Shown piece by piece: positions 8,418 through 17,240 of a DNA stretch of 64,000 nt (position 1 is the stretch's first letter; each line of letters opens with the position of its first letter). Below the pieces are notes generated by a model. The model saw only the letters and a list, made by a program, of their open reading frames with translations. It was not told where the DNA came from and ran no database searches. The stretch lies in NCBI RefSeq assembly GCF_007096885.1, contig NZ_VJNO01000018.1:62001-126000 (forward strand), in the 5' to 3' direction. Made by a program: the position numbers and the translations under genes. The stretch is from Streptomyces sp. 130. GTDB taxonomy: Bacteria; Actinomycetota; Actinomycetes; Streptomycetales; Streptomycetaceae.

Positions 8418-9923
8418 GTGAGCACGCAGCAGGACCTGCCCCCGAGCCGGAACGGGCTGTTCAGGACCAAGACGGTCGAGCAGTCCATCCGCGACACCGA
8501 GGAGCCGGAGCACGCCCTCAAGAAGTCGCTCTCGGCCCTCGACCTCACGGTCTTCGGGGTCGGCGTCGTCATCGGCACCGGCATCTTCGTCCTCACCGGC
8601 AAGGTGGCCAAGGAGACGGCGGGACCGGCCACCGCCCTCGCCTTCGTCGTCGCCGGCGTCGTCTGCGCGCTGGCCGCCCTGTGCTACGCGGAGTTCGCGT
8701 CCACCGTGCCGGTCGCGGGGTCCGCCTACACCTTCTCGTACGCCTCGCTCGGAGAGCTGGTCGCCTGGATCATCGGCTGGGACCTCGTGCTGGAATTCGC
8801 GCTGGGCACGGCGGTGGTCGCGGTCGGCTGGTCCGGCTACGTCCGCTCGCTGCTGGACAACGCGGGCTGGCACCTGCCCGACGTGCTGGCCGGGCCGGAC
8901 GTGGCGGACGGGTTCGGCTTCGACATCCTCGCCTTCGCCCTGGTGCTGGCCCTGACCGTGATCCTGGTGCTGGGCATGAAGCTCTCCGCCCGGGTCACCA
9001 CGGTGGTGGTCGCCGTCAAGATCGCCGTCGTCCTGATCGTCATCATCGCGGGCCTGTTCTTCATCGACACCGCCAACTACTCGCCGTTCATCCCCCCGGC
9101 CGAGCCGCAGTCCGCCGGGTCCGGGCTGGACGCCCCGCTGGTCCAGCTGATCTTCGGCTACGCCCCGACGAACTTCGGGGTCATGGGCATCTTCACCGCC
9201 GCCTCCATCGTCTTCTTCGCCTTCATCGGCTTCGACGTCGTCGCCACGGCCGCGGAGGAGACGAAGCTGCCGCAGCGCGACATGCCGCGCGGCATCCTTG
9301 CCTCCCTGTTCATCTGCACCGTGCTCTACGTCGCCGTGTCGATCGTCGTCACCGGCATGCAGCGATACACCGAACTGTCCGTCAGCGCCCCGCTCGCCGA
9401 CGCCTTCAAGGCCGTCGGCCACCCCTTCTACGCGGGTGTCATCAGCTTCGGTGCCGCCGTCGGCCTCACCACGGTCTGCATGATCCTGCTGCTCGGCCAG
9501 ACCCGGGTGTTCTTCGCGATGAGCCGCGACGGCCTGCTCCCGAGGTTCTTCTCCAAGACGCACCCGCGCTTCCACACCCCGTACCGCCCGACCATCCTGC
9601 TCGGCGTGATCATCGCCGTCGTCGCCGGGGTGACCAGCATCAACGAGCTCGCCACGCTGGTGAACATCGGCACCCTCTTCGCCTTCGTGGTCGTCGCCCT
9701 CGGCGTCATCGTGCTGCGCCGCACCCGCCCGGACCTGCACCGTGCCTTCCGCACGCCGTGGGTGCCGCTGGTCCCGGTCGTGTCGGTGGCCGCCTCGGTC
9801 TGGCTGATGCTCAACCTGCCGGCCGAGACCTGGCTGCGGTTCGCGGTCTGGATGGTGCTCGGTGTGATCATCTACTTCGCGTACGGCCGTTCGCACAGCC
9901 GGGTGAACCGCGAGCGGGTCTGA
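8418..9923 (+). CDS. APC-family amino-acid permease (cationic amino-acid transporter type)
   Basis: The protein has 501 residues from GTG 8418, preceded by TGGAGG at 8405-8410. It has about 12 hydrophobic segments and the APC motif VFGVGVVIGTGIFVLTGKVA in the first. The cytoplasmic sequence ETKLPQRDMPRGI and the N-terminal TVEQSIRDTEEPEHALKKSL are typical of YfnA/CAT-type transporters. It probably imports an amino acid with protons at the cytoplasmic membrane; substrate is not readable. It stands alone between the dxs terminator and a convergent gene three bases away. Confidence 0.88.
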   Translation: MSTQQDLPPSRNGLFRTKTVEQSIRDTEEPEHALKKSLSALDLTVFGVGVVIGTGIFVLTGKVAKETAGPATALAFVVAGVVCALAALCYAEFASTVPVAGSAYTFSYASLGELVAWIIGWDLVLEFALGTAVVAVGWSGYVRSLLDNAGWHLPDVLAGPDVADGFGFDILAFALVLALTVILVLGMKLSARVTTVVVAVKIAVVLIVIIAGLFFIDTANYSPFIPPAEPQSAGSGLDAPLVQLIFGYAPTNFGVMGIFTAASIVFFAFIGFDVVATAAEETKLPQRDMPRGILASLFICTVLYVAVSIVVTGMQRYTELSVSAPLADAFKAVGHPFYAGVISFGAAVGLTTVCMILLLGQTRVFFAMSRDGLLPRFFSKTHPRFHTPYRPTILLGVIIAVVAGVTSINELATLVNIGTLFAFVVVALGVIVLRRTRPDLHRAFRTPWVPLVPVVSVAASVWLMLNLPAETWLRFAVWMVLGVIIYFAYGRSHSRVNRERV

Positions 9924-9926
9924 CCC

Positions 9927-10310
9927 TCAGGCCCCCGGCCGCACCGTACGCGGCCCCGCGCACCGAGCCCCGTGCGCCTCGACCCGGCGGCGCAGCTCCC
10001 GGTCCGCGGTGACCACGACACAGGGGCGCGGCGCCGCCCCGGCCGCCAGCTCCGCGATCAGGTCGTCACCGCTGCCCGGGGCCGCCGCCACCCGCACCCC
10101 GGGCACGGGCGCGACGTCCCGGGCCCGCCCCTCGACCACGAGCACCAGGTCTACGGGGCCGGGCACACCGGGCAGGCCGTCGGAGGCGTAGCGCACCAGC
10201 GAGTCGCGCAGCCGCTCGGCCGCGCCCCGCCGGTCCCGCCACCAGCCGTCCGGGACGGACCCGACGACATTGGCGGCGTCGACGATCACCAGGGGCAGCG
10301 GATCGGGCAT
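9927..10310 (-). CDS. Small NYN/PIN-like domain protein
   Basis: The 127-residue protein opens with the NYN-like motif LVIVDAANVVGS and has a later acidic pair (SGDDLIAELA) and CVVVTADRELRRRV. These aspartates match the metal-binding pattern of NYN/YacP ribonuclease folds. Many Streptomyces orthologues are labelled NTP pyrophosphohydrolase, which the motifs do not support. Its stop lies three bases from that of the permease, so the two converge with almost no spacer. Target RNA is unknown. Confidence 0.65.
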   Translation of the reverse strand: MPDPLPLVIVDAANVVGSVPDGWWRDRRGAAERLRDSLVRYASDGLPGVPGPVDLVLVVEGRARDVAPVPGVRVAAAPGSGDDLIAELAAGAAPRPCVVVTADRELRRRVEAHGARCAGPRTVRPGA

Positions 10311-10370
10311 GGGTCCAGCGTGTCATGTCAGGGGCCCCGCAGCCCCGCCCAAGCGGTCCGGACGCGGTGA

Positions 10371-10400
10371 TTCCAAGGGTTCGAACGGTGATTCTATGAT
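10371..10400 (+). promoter_or_regulatory. Candidate promoter for the first beta-propeller gene
   Basis: A near-consensus -10 TATGAT (10395-10400) lies 18 bases after TTCCAA, in a 174-base divergent gap. The same hexamer occurs before the paralogous gene at 12999-13004. Confidence 0.4.
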
Positions 10401-10484
10401 GGGTGCTCCCCGCCTTCCGGATGCCGGTCGAGACCCAAAGCCGCAGATCGGGGGCGGACCATCACGGAAGGAAGACGCCACGAC

Positions 10485-11615
10485 ATGCGAGTCAGGTCGA
10501 GACGTGCCCAGGGGAGCGCCTCGGGCAAGGGCGACGACGCCCTGCGAGACGTCGAAAGCGCCCGTGGGACCGGCGAGACCCCGGTCGACGGACGCTGGCT
10601 CGTGTGTGGCAAGGACGGCAGGCTCACCGCCTACGCCCGCAACGAGGACGGGCTCCTGCGCTGGACCGAGGAGCGCCCCGGCGGCCCCGGCTGGCAGGGC
10701 CCCGAGTTCTTCCCGGTCCCGGACCTGACCCATCTCGGCCTCGCCCAGGGCCAGGACGGCTACGTCCACTTCATCGGCCGCCGCACGGTGCACGGCGACG
10801 AGGAGCAGCCGCGGGTCGACCTCGTGCACGCCATCCAGTACCAGACGGGCCGCCCGGTCACCGCCTGGCGGACCGTGGGCAATCCGTACAAGGACGGGGA
10901 CGAGCGCGCGGCCCGCATCGGCCCGCCGGCCGCCGCCGTCGCCCCGACCGGCACGGTCCACGTCTTCGTCCGCAACGCCAACGGCGGCATGATGCTGCGC
11001 CGCGAGGCGAAGAACGGCAAGTGGGAGGGGTGGAAGGACCTCAGGGGCACCCTGGGCAAGGAGACGATGGCCGTCGCGGTCGCCGAGTCGGGCCGCATCG
11101 AGCTGCTGGTCCCCGGCGCCAACAAGGCCATGCGGTGGGCCCAGGCCGAGCCCGGCGGCGCCTTCCAGAAGGGCGACAACCTGAACGTCAAGATCGCCGG
11201 CGGCGCGGTGAGCGTGCTGGAGACCGCGCCCGACCGCAACACCTTCTACTGGACCGACGCCACCACCGGCACCCTGGTCGCCCACCGCCTGGACGCCCCG
11301 CCCATCACGATCGGGGACACCCCGGCCGAGGGCCCGGTCGCGGTGCTCCGCGCCGAGCTGGACGACTACGACTGCACCGTGCTCGCCCACCGCACCCGCG
11401 ACGGCCGCGTGCTGCTCGCGGCCTGCGGTACGGAGAACGAGGCGGGCGGCCTGTGGTGGGCGGCGACGGGCGAACGCACCTCGTCGCCCCCGGCGTTGGC
11501 GCTCGACGGCCACGGGCGCGTGGTGCTCGCGACGATCGGGGAGCGCGGCGGGCTCTACGTGGCCCGGCAGAACGACGAACCCGGGCTCGCGCTGGGACCG
11601 GCGCAGCGGGTGTGA
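10485..11615 (+). CDS. Beta-propeller-like protein of unknown function, paralogue 1
   Basis: I do not recognise a named family. The 376 residues contain repeated blade-like units of about 50 residues with aromatic and glycine signatures: GRLTAYARNEDGLLRWTE, DGYVHFIGRR, GTVHVFVRNANGGMMLRRE, NTFYWTDATTGTLVAHR and GRVVLATIGERGGLYVAR. These resemble PLL/tectonin lectin or sialidase-like propellers. No signal peptide or membrane segment is visible. It is roughly half identical to 13053-14174, the two flanking the LCP gene. The context of cell-wall glycopolymer genes suggests a carbohydrate-related or structural role, which is inference only. Confidence 0.7.
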   Translation: MRVRSRRAQGSASGKGDDALRDVESARGTGETPVDGRWLVCGKDGRLTAYARNEDGLLRWTEERPGGPGWQGPEFFPVPDLTHLGLAQGQDGYVHFIGRRTVHGDEEQPRVDLVHAIQYQTGRPVTAWRTVGNPYKDGDERAARIGPPAAAVAPTGTVHVFVRNANGGMMLRREAKNGKWEGWKDLRGTLGKETMAVAVAESGRIELLVPGANKAMRWAQAEPGGAFQKGDNLNVKIAGGAVSVLETAPDRNTFYWTDATTGTLVAHRLDAPPITIGDTPAEGPVAVLRAELDDYDCTVLAHRTRDGRVLLAACGTENEAGGLWWAATGERTSSPPALALDGHGRVVLATIGERGGLYVARQNDEPGLALGPAQRV

Positions 11616-11653
11616 GCCGTGCGGGCCCGGCCGGCCCGCGAGGCGCGTGACGC

Positions 11654-11685
11654 GTACGGCCCCGGGAGCGTTCCCGGGGCCGTAC
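11654..11685. terminator. Bidirectional stem-loop between convergent genes
   Basis: A perfect 14-bp stem with the 4-base loop GCGT lies between the propeller gene stop (11615) and the LCP gene stop (11701), so it can serve both strands. Confidence 0.8.
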
Positions 11686-11700
11686 CGCTGCTGTCTCCGG

Positions 11701-12807
11701 TCAGCCCTGGCCCAGCGCCGGGGACTTCTTGGCCGACTCGGGGATGGGGGCGTCCTCGCGGATCGCCTTCCACAGGGCGTCCGACCGCGACTTCACGGCC
11801 ACCACGCGGTTGTGGTCGATCTTGTCGTACTCGACGGGGAGCATGATCGTCTCCATCGTGTCCGGGTCGACCCCGTTCATGGACCGGGCGAACTTCGCGA
11901 GCGAGGTGAGCGAGGCCAGCTCCTCGTCGGTGGTCAGGGCCGCCGTCGCCGAGTTGGCGATCTTGTACGCGCTGGTCGGGCTGCCCAGCAGGTCCTGGCT
12001 CTTGACCTCCTTGAGCAGGGCCATGAGGAACTGCTGCTGGAGGCCGATGCGGCTCAGGTCGGTGCCGTCGCTGAGGCTGTAGCGGGTGCGGACGAACTTC
12101 AGGGACTCGGTGCCGTCGAACTTGTGCGGGCCGGCTTCCACGTCCAGCCCGGTCTTCTTGTCGTGGATGGGCTCCTTGACGTCGATGTTCACGCCGCCGA
12201 TGGCGTCGACGAGTCCCTTGAACCCGGCGAAGTTGATCTCCAGGTAGTGGTCGATGCGCACCCCGGACATCTTCTCGACGGTCTTGACCACACACGCCGG
12301 ACCGACCAGCGAGTACACCGAGTTGAACATCACACGGTCCTTGGCCGCCAGCGTGGAACCGTCGGCCTTGGTGCACTCGGGCCGGGTCACCAGGGTGTCG
12401 CGCGGTATGGACACGGCGACGGCCTTCTGGCGGCCCTCCGGGATGTGCACGACGAGCGCGGTGTCGGACCGGGCCCCGCTGACCCCGGCCCCGCCGCCCA
12501 GCTCCTTGTTCTCCGAGCCGGCCCGCGAGTCGGACCCCAGGACCAGGAGGTTCTGCCCGCTGGTGGGCAGCTTCTCGGGCCGGTCCTCACCGAGCGCCTT
12601 GTTGATGTCGACGCCCTTGATGTTGCCGTTGAGGTGGCTGTAGAGCCACCACACGGTGCCGCCTGCGGCGAGCAGCAGCACGAGGAGGACGCTGAGGGTG
12701 ATCTTGAGGCCGCGACGGCGCTTGCGGCCTTCCCTGCGCTTCCCCCGGCCGCCATGAGACGTCGGGCGGCTCTCTGGCGTGCTCGTGGGTACGGCGTCGT
12801 GGCTCAT
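11701..12807 (-). CDS. LytR-CpsA-Psr (LCP) family glycopolymer transferase
   Basis: The start is ATG 12807, since GAGGA lies ten bases upstream; this gives 368 residues. A basic cytoplasmic N-terminus (KRREGRKRRRG) and one membrane anchor (LSVLLVLLLAAGGTVWWL) precede an extracellular LCP domain. Conserved residues include NLLVLGSDSR, ARSDTALVVHI, AVSIPRDTLV, and the arginines of LKFVRTRYSLSDGTDLSRI. LCP enzymes attach undecaprenyl-phosphate-linked polymers to peptidoglycan. The neighbouring Stealth, GT4 and esterase genes suggest the polymer assembled by this locus is its substrate (inference). Confidence 0.9.
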   Translation of the reverse strand: MSHDAVPTSTPESRPTSHGGRGKRREGRKRRRGLKITLSVLLVLLLAAGGTVWWLYSHLNGNIKGVDINKALGEDRPEKLPTSGQNLLVLGSDSRAGSENKELGGGAGVSGARSDTALVVHIPEGRQKAVAVSIPRDTLVTRPECTKADGSTLAAKDRVMFNSVYSLVGPACVVKTVEKMSGVRIDHYLEINFAGFKGLVDAIGGVNIDVKEPIHDKKTGLDVEAGPHKFDGTESLKFVRTRYSLSDGTDLSRIGLQQQFLMALLKEVKSQDLLGSPTSAYKIANSATAALTTDEELASLTSLAKFARSMNGVDPDTMETIMLPVEYDKIDHNRVVAVKSRSDALWKAIREDAPIPESAKKSPALGQG

Positions 12808-12909
12808 CGTGGTCGAGTCCTCAAATCTCGTGGGCCCCGGGGCGGGCTGTGGAGTGCGTGGGACTCGGGTGGGGGGATGGGCCGGTCCGTGCGTCATGAC
12901 TGAGCGTGC

Positions 12910-12915
12910 ACTATA
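12910..12915 (-). promoter_or_regulatory. -10 element upstream of the LCP gene
   Basis: On the minus strand TATAGT is a strong -10 match about 100 bases upstream of ATG 12807. No clear -35 is present. Confidence 0.35.
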
Positions 12916-12998
12916 GAACAGAGGATCGCGCGAATAGGTGTTCTGGTTCCCAGGTCGCCGATCGGAGTGGCCCGGATCGGGCGCATCGATGCTGAGCA

Positions 12999-13004
12999 TA
13001 TGAT
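12999..13004 (+). promoter_or_regulatory. -10 element upstream of the second propeller gene
   Basis: TATGAT lies about 49 bases before GTG 13053. It is the same hexamer as at 10395-10400 before the paralogue; no convincing -35 is visible. Confidence 0.35.
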
Positions 13005-13052
13005 GCTATCGGTCCTGTGTGGGCGCGATGAAGAACAGGTGAAGGGGAGAGG

Positions 13053-14174
13053 GTGACGGGGGCCATGCGGAGAAGAAGAACGGGCTCCGTGGGCAGTGTC
13101 CTCCCCTCGGCTCCGCCGTCCGGCCGCCACGAGGTCAGTGGCATGCCGCGCGGTCGCTGGATGACGCTCGGCAAGGACGGCAGGCTCACGGTCTACGCCC
13201 GTACGGACGGCGGTCTGCTGCGCTGGACGCAGCGGAGCCCCGGCGATGACCGGTGGGACGGGCCGGACCACGTGCCGGTCGCGGGACTGACGGACGTCAC
13301 CGTCGTCCAGGGCGCCGACGGGTATGTGCACTTCCTCGGCCGGCGGGAACGCCGGGACGCCGAGGGGCCGAGCGTGGACTTCGTGCACGCCGTCCAGTAC
13401 CAGACCGGCCGCCCCGTCACCGAGTGGCGCTCCCTCGGCAACTTCTACCGGGACCGGGAGCGGGGCCGGAAGGTGGGCGCGCCGGCCGGTGTCGTCGACC
13501 CGCAGGGCACGGTCTTCGTCTTCGCGCGCAACGCCGGCGGCGGACTGCAGATGCGCCGCGAGGGCAAGGGCGGCAAATGGGGGGCCTGGCAGGACCTCAA
13601 GGGTGCCGGCCTCTCCGCCGAGATCGTGCCGTCGGTGACCTCGGGCGGGCTCGTGGAGGTCCTCGCCACCAGTGACCGCGGGATGCGGCAATGGCGGCAG
13701 GAGGCTCCGGACGGCCCGCTGCTGACGGCTCCCCCCTTGCAGTTCTACGCCGTGGAGGGGACGGCGACGGCGCTGGAGACGGCGCCGGACCGGCTCACGT
13801 ACTACTGGACCGACACGGCCACGTCGGGAATCGTCTCCTTCCGGGCGGGGGCCTGGCCCGTACTGCTGGGCGGCTACCCCGGAGAGGGCGCCGTCGTCGC
13901 CCTGCGCGCCGTGGTCGACGGCTACGACTGCACGGTCCTCGCCCAGCGCGGGACGGGCGGCACCCTGCTGATCGGCTTCTGTGCCACGGAGGGCGAGCAG
14001 GGCGGCGTCTGGTGGTCCGACACCGCTCAGGAGTGCGTCGGTGATCCCGCTCTCGCCGTCGACGGGCACGGTCGCGTCGTCGTGGCGGTGCGCGGGCGGG
14101 ACGGGGCGGTGTCGCTCGCCCGGCGGGAGCCGGGGCCGGGGTTCACGCTCTCGTCGCAGTGGCGCCGGCTGTGA
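13053..14174 (+). CDS. Beta-propeller-like protein of unknown function, paralogue 2
   Basis: This 373-residue paralogue of 10485-11615 shows the same order of blade motifs: GRLTVYARTDGGLLRWTQ, DGYVHFLGRR, a shared VDFVHAVQYQTGRPVTEWRS segment, VFVFARNAGGGLQMRREG, LTYYWTDTATSG and GRVVVAVRGRDGAVSLARR. GTG 13053 has GGGGAG four to five bases upstream; ATG 13065 is an alternative. No signal peptide is evident. The two copies bracket the divergently read LCP gene, suggesting duplication of the gene around it. Function is unknown. Confidence 0.7.
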   Translation: MTGAMRRRRTGSVGSVLPSAPPSGRHEVSGMPRGRWMTLGKDGRLTVYARTDGGLLRWTQRSPGDDRWDGPDHVPVAGLTDVTVVQGADGYVHFLGRRERRDAEGPSVDFVHAVQYQTGRPVTEWRSLGNFYRDRERGRKVGAPAGVVDPQGTVFVFARNAGGGLQMRREGKGGKWGAWQDLKGAGLSAEIVPSVTSGGLVEVLATSDRGMRQWRQEAPDGPLLTAPPLQFYAVEGTATALETAPDRLTYYWTDTATSGIVSFRAGAWPVLLGGYPGEGAVVALRAVVDGYDCTVLAQRGTGGTLLIGFCATEGEQGGVWWSDTAQECVGDPALAVDGHGRVVVAVRGRDGAVSLARREPGPGFTLSSQWRRL

Positions 14175-14175
14175 T

Positions 14176-14191
14176 CCGGCGGGCCCGCCGG
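14176..14191 (+). terminator. GC palindrome after the second propeller gene
   Basis: A 16-base self-complementary sequence (CCGGCGGGCCCGCCGG) begins two bases after the stop; a possible terminator. Confidence 0.45.
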
Positions 14192-14254
14192 TAAGGGGTT
14201 GTACCAGCTCACCGTGGTGTTCATCACGGGTTCATATTGCATGTAGTCATGTTT

Positions 14255-14342
14255 TTGACTGGACGTTGACCGCGTCTTTATGTGAAGGTTCTGTGGCTTG
14301 CTCGTGAGTGAGCAGGTGTGACCGCCCTGTGGGGCGGTTTTT
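14255..14342 (+). promoter_or_regulatory. Candidate short transcript or attenuator: promoter followed by a U-tract terminator
   Basis: TTGACT (14255-14260), a 17-base spacer and TTATGT (14278-14283) form a promoter-like pair in an unusually AT-rich stretch. It is followed by a classical intrinsic terminator: ACCGCCC, loop TGTG, GGGCGGT and five T residues (14321-14342). A terminator with a U-tract is unusual in this genome and lies upstream of the Stealth operon. A nine-codon ORF with GTG at 14282 (ending TGA 14309-14311) overlaps the -10 region. The element may make a short RNA or attenuate the downstream operon. Confidence 0.4.
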
Positions 14343-14412
14343 CATGTGGGATGACAGGTTTCGGTCTCATACCGTCCTCGTCCGGGCGCAATGAGGCATC
14401 CGGTCGAGGCGG

Positions 14413-16305
14413 GTGCTGGACCGCAGTGGCGTGGGTGGTGGATGCCTCGTGGTCGGTTCCGGCAATCCGGAGGCGGGATCGCTGGTTTCGGCGTATCGGT
14501 CCATGGTGCCGGACGGCGCCCGGAGGGGCATCGTGCGCAGAGTGCCGGCCCCCCTGCGCTCGGCGGTCAAGTCCTCGTTCAGCTCCGTCGACGCCATACG
14601 TTCCGCGACGGTGGTGTGGGCGATGGGCGGCCGTCGCAACGCGCCCCGGCACAGCGTGGCCTCCACCCGCCGCGTCGTGCGCGTCAAGGGCCGGCACATG
14701 CACGCCCTCGTCGTCGACGGTGCCACGGCGTGGGCGGCCAGAGCGCGCAATCTGCACATCCTCATCGCCGCGCTGGAGGCCGGGGGAATCGACTACTTCT
14801 GCGTCCGCGGCGCGACGAAGGACCTTCCGACCGTCGCGGTGCCCGCGGACCAGCGCGAGTCGGCGGAGGAGATGATCCAGATCGCCTTCGAGCAGACCCC
14901 CGGCTACATCGGGGCGGCCACCGCGTCCGAGTCCGGCATGCGGCCCGGCGACGTCGGCAAGTCCTGGCGCCAGCTGCGCAAACACGACGCCCTCCGCGTC
15001 GCCTGGTACGTCACCGACCCGACCGAGCAACTCGTCTACGGCGCCGACCAGGGCTGCGAGCTGGAATTCTGGAAGAGACGGGGCGAGACGCTGGAGGCGC
15101 CCCGCCCCAACCGGGTGGTCACCGAGGTGCCGGCCGACGCCCCGCGATACACCGTCCCGCAGGCGCTGTTCGCCCTGATCCCCGGCGCCTACACCACCGG
15201 CAGCGCCCGCACGGTGGCCGAGTTCACCCAGCCCCTGGCCGAGGACCACCTCTTCCCCATCGACGTCGTCTACACCTGGGTCGACGATTCCGACCCCCAC
15301 TGGAGCGCCGAACGCGATGCCGTCCGCTCGGGGCGGGCGGGCGGCACGCCACGGACCCTGCACGCCCAGGCGGCCAACGACTCGCGCTTCACCAGCCGCG
15401 ACGAACTGCGCTACTCCCTGCGCTCCCTGCACCAGTACGCGCCCTGGGTGCGCACCGTCTACCTGGTCACCGCCGGACAGGTGCCCGGCTGGCTGGACAC
15501 CGACGCCCCGGGCATCAAGGTCGTCGACCACCGCGAGATCTTCTCCGACCCCACGGCCCTGCCCACCTTCAACTCGCACGCCATCGAGAGCCAGCTGCAC
15601 CACATCGAGGGCCTGTCCGAACACTTCCTCTACCTCAACGACGACGTGTTCTTCGGCCGTCCGCTCAGCGCCGACCGCTTCTTCCACACCAACGGCCTGA
15701 CCAAGTTCTTCCAGTCCAAGGCCCTCATACCGAGCGGTCCCGTGGACACGGACGACCTGCCGGTGAACGCGGCGGGCAAGAACAGCCGGGCCCTCATCGA
15801 GCGCTCCTTCGGCACCCGGATCGCCCAGAAGATGAAGCACACCCCGCACCCGCTGCGCCGGAGCATCCTCTCCGACATCGAGCTGGTCTACAGCGCGGAG
15901 CACCACCGCACCCAGCACTCCCGCTTCCGGTCCCCGGACGACGTCCCGATCGCCTCGTCCCTGCACCACTACTACGGCTTCCACACCGGCCGCACGACCA
16001 CGGGGAACCTGCGCTACCAGTACATCGACCTCGCCGCCGACCAGGCGCGGCGCCGGCTGGACAGCCTCCTCGCCCACCGGCACTTCGACACGTTCTGCCT
16101 GAACGACACCGTCGAACACCCCGACCCGGAGGCCCAGGAACGCATGATCCGGTCCTTCCTCGACAGGTACTTCCCCGTCCCCAGCCGGTTCGAGCTGCCC
16201 GACGGGGTCGTCGGCCCCACCCGGCTCGCCGACCGTCGAGCCTCGTCCCCGACGCTCGACGCGGTTCCCACCCAGAACGGCCTCGCCGACGGAGTTGCCC
16301 GATGA
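14413..16305 (+). CDS. Stealth-family sugar-phosphate transferase
   Basis: The 630-residue protein carries the Stealth domains: CR1 IDVVYTWVDDSDPHW near residue 283, CR2 DELRYSLRSLHQYAPWVRTV, CR3 around the segment HAIESQLHHIEGLSEHFLY followed by NDDVFF, and CR4 near the C-terminus. Stealth proteins transfer hexose-1-phosphate from UDP-sugars to make phosphodiester-linked surface polysaccharides. A region of about 270 residues precedes CR1 and resembles the middle of the GT4-Stealth protein downstream. The start is uncertain (GTG 14413 or ATG 14503). The stop overlaps the next gene as ATGA, indicating one operon. Confidence 0.88.
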   Translation: MLDRSGVGGGCLVVGSGNPEAGSLVSAYRSMVPDGARRGIVRRVPAPLRSAVKSSFSSVDAIRSATVVWAMGGRRNAPRHSVASTRRVVRVKGRHMHALVVDGATAWAARARNLHILIAALEAGGIDYFCVRGATKDLPTVAVPADQRESAEEMIQIAFEQTPGYIGAATASESGMRPGDVGKSWRQLRKHDALRVAWYVTDPTEQLVYGADQGCELEFWKRRGETLEAPRPNRVVTEVPADAPRYTVPQALFALIPGAYTTGSARTVAEFTQPLAEDHLFPIDVVYTWVDDSDPHWSAERDAVRSGRAGGTPRTLHAQAANDSRFTSRDELRYSLRSLHQYAPWVRTVYLVTAGQVPGWLDTDAPGIKVVDHREIFSDPTALPTFNSHAIESQLHHIEGLSEHFLYLNDDVFFGRPLSADRFFHTNGLTKFFQSKALIPSGPVDTDDLPVNAAGKNSRALIERSFGTRIAQKMKHTPHPLRRSILSDIELVYSAEHHRTQHSRFRSPDDVPIASSLHHYYGFHTGRTTTGNLRYQYIDLAADQARRRLDSLLAHRHFDTFCLNDTVEHPDPEAQERMIRSFLDRYFPVPSRFELPDGVVGPTRLADRRASSPTLDAVPTQNGLADGVAR

Positions 16306-17231
16306 AACGCCGACACCCCCTGCGCGCACTGCGCCGCCGAGCCGCCCGCGTACGGTCCGCCCTGCTGCGGCGCTACTTCCTGCCCCGTCGCCGGGGCCGT
16401 GCCGCCGTGCTCCATTACGCCGCCGTGCTCGACGGGCAGACCGTGAACCTGCACGCCCGGATGCCGCGCTGGGTACGGCCGGACGAGGACGCCCGCATCG
16501 AGCTGAGGCGGCGGGGGCGCCGGCACACCGCCGACGCCAAGGTCTACACCGACCACGACGGAGGCGTCGCGATGGACGCCGCGATCCTGCTCGGACAGGA
16601 CGTCAGCGGCCTGCCGTTGACGCCCGGCCGCTGGAAGATCCGGCTGCGCCTGTCCCAGCGGACGCGCCGCCGTGCGCTGCCCCTGCTCCTCGTGGACCTC
16701 CCCGTTCCGTACGGCGGCCCGACGCGGCCCATGGAGGCGTCGGCCGCCACCGGCGACCGCTACCGGCTGGGCCGCAGCGTCACCGGGAGCGCCCACATCA
16801 TGTTCAGCCGGCCCCAGCCGTCGGCGGAGGTCGTGCGCGTCCACGTGACCCACAGCCACGTCGACGTCACCTTCCGGGTGGTCGGCGCGGAGCCCGAGAC
16901 CCCCTCGGTCGGGTTCGTCGCCTCGGGACGCCGCCTGGAGGCCGACGCCGAACGGCTCGACGAAGGGCTGTGGCAGGTGTTCGTGCCGCTGCACCTGATG
17001 TCCCCGCTCCGTGACCGTGCCGAGCAGTGGGACCTCGTTCTCAGCTCGGGCAACCTGCGGGACATGCGCCTGGGCCGGCGCCTCCACGACGTCCGCAACC
17101 CCGGACGGGTCTTCGCCTACCGGCAGACCGCCGTCACACCGGTGGGCCGCCGCCCCATGCTCGTACTGCCCCGCTACACACCCGCGGGTAACTTCCGCAT
17201 CCAGTGCAGCCCGATGACGGAAGCCGCGTAA
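16302..17231 (+). CDS. Unknown protein between two Stealth genes
   Basis: I do not recognise a family. The 309 residues start with a very basic segment (MKRRHPLRALRRRAARVRSA), have no clear membrane span, and look beta-rich, with paired sections such as FRVVGAEPETPSVGFVASGR. ATG 16302 overlaps the Stealth stop and has GGAG at 16291-16294. The next gene starts nine bases downstream. Co-translation with two Stealth transferases suggests an accessory role in polymer assembly, for example a protein-interaction or sugar-binding module; this is inference. Confidence 0.7.
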   Translation: MKRRHPLRALRRRAARVRSALLRRYFLPRRRGRAAVLHYAAVLDGQTVNLHARMPRWVRPDEDARIELRRRGRRHTADAKVYTDHDGGVAMDAAILLGQDVSGLPLTPGRWKIRLRLSQRTRRRALPLLLVDLPVPYGGPTRPMEASAATGDRYRLGRSVTGSAHIMFSRPQPSAEVVRVHVTHSHVDVTFRVVGAEPETPSVGFVASGRRLEADAERLDEGLWQVFVPLHLMSPLRDRAEQWDLVLSSGNLRDMRLGRRLHDVRNPGRVFAYRQTAVTPVGRRPMLVLPRYTPAGNFRIQCSPMTEAA

Positions 17232-17240
17232 CCGCACCCC

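Noticed and set aside
6087..9896. Very long minus-strand open frame antisense to dxs and the permease
   Set aside because: It is opposite two genes with clear family motifs; its translation is low-complexity Asp/Gly/Val/Arg-rich, as expected from antisense of GC-rich codons.
9927..10310. NTP pyrophosphohydrolase label
   Set aside because: No MazG or Nudix motif; the DAAN opening and later aspartates fit a NYN/PIN-like fold better.
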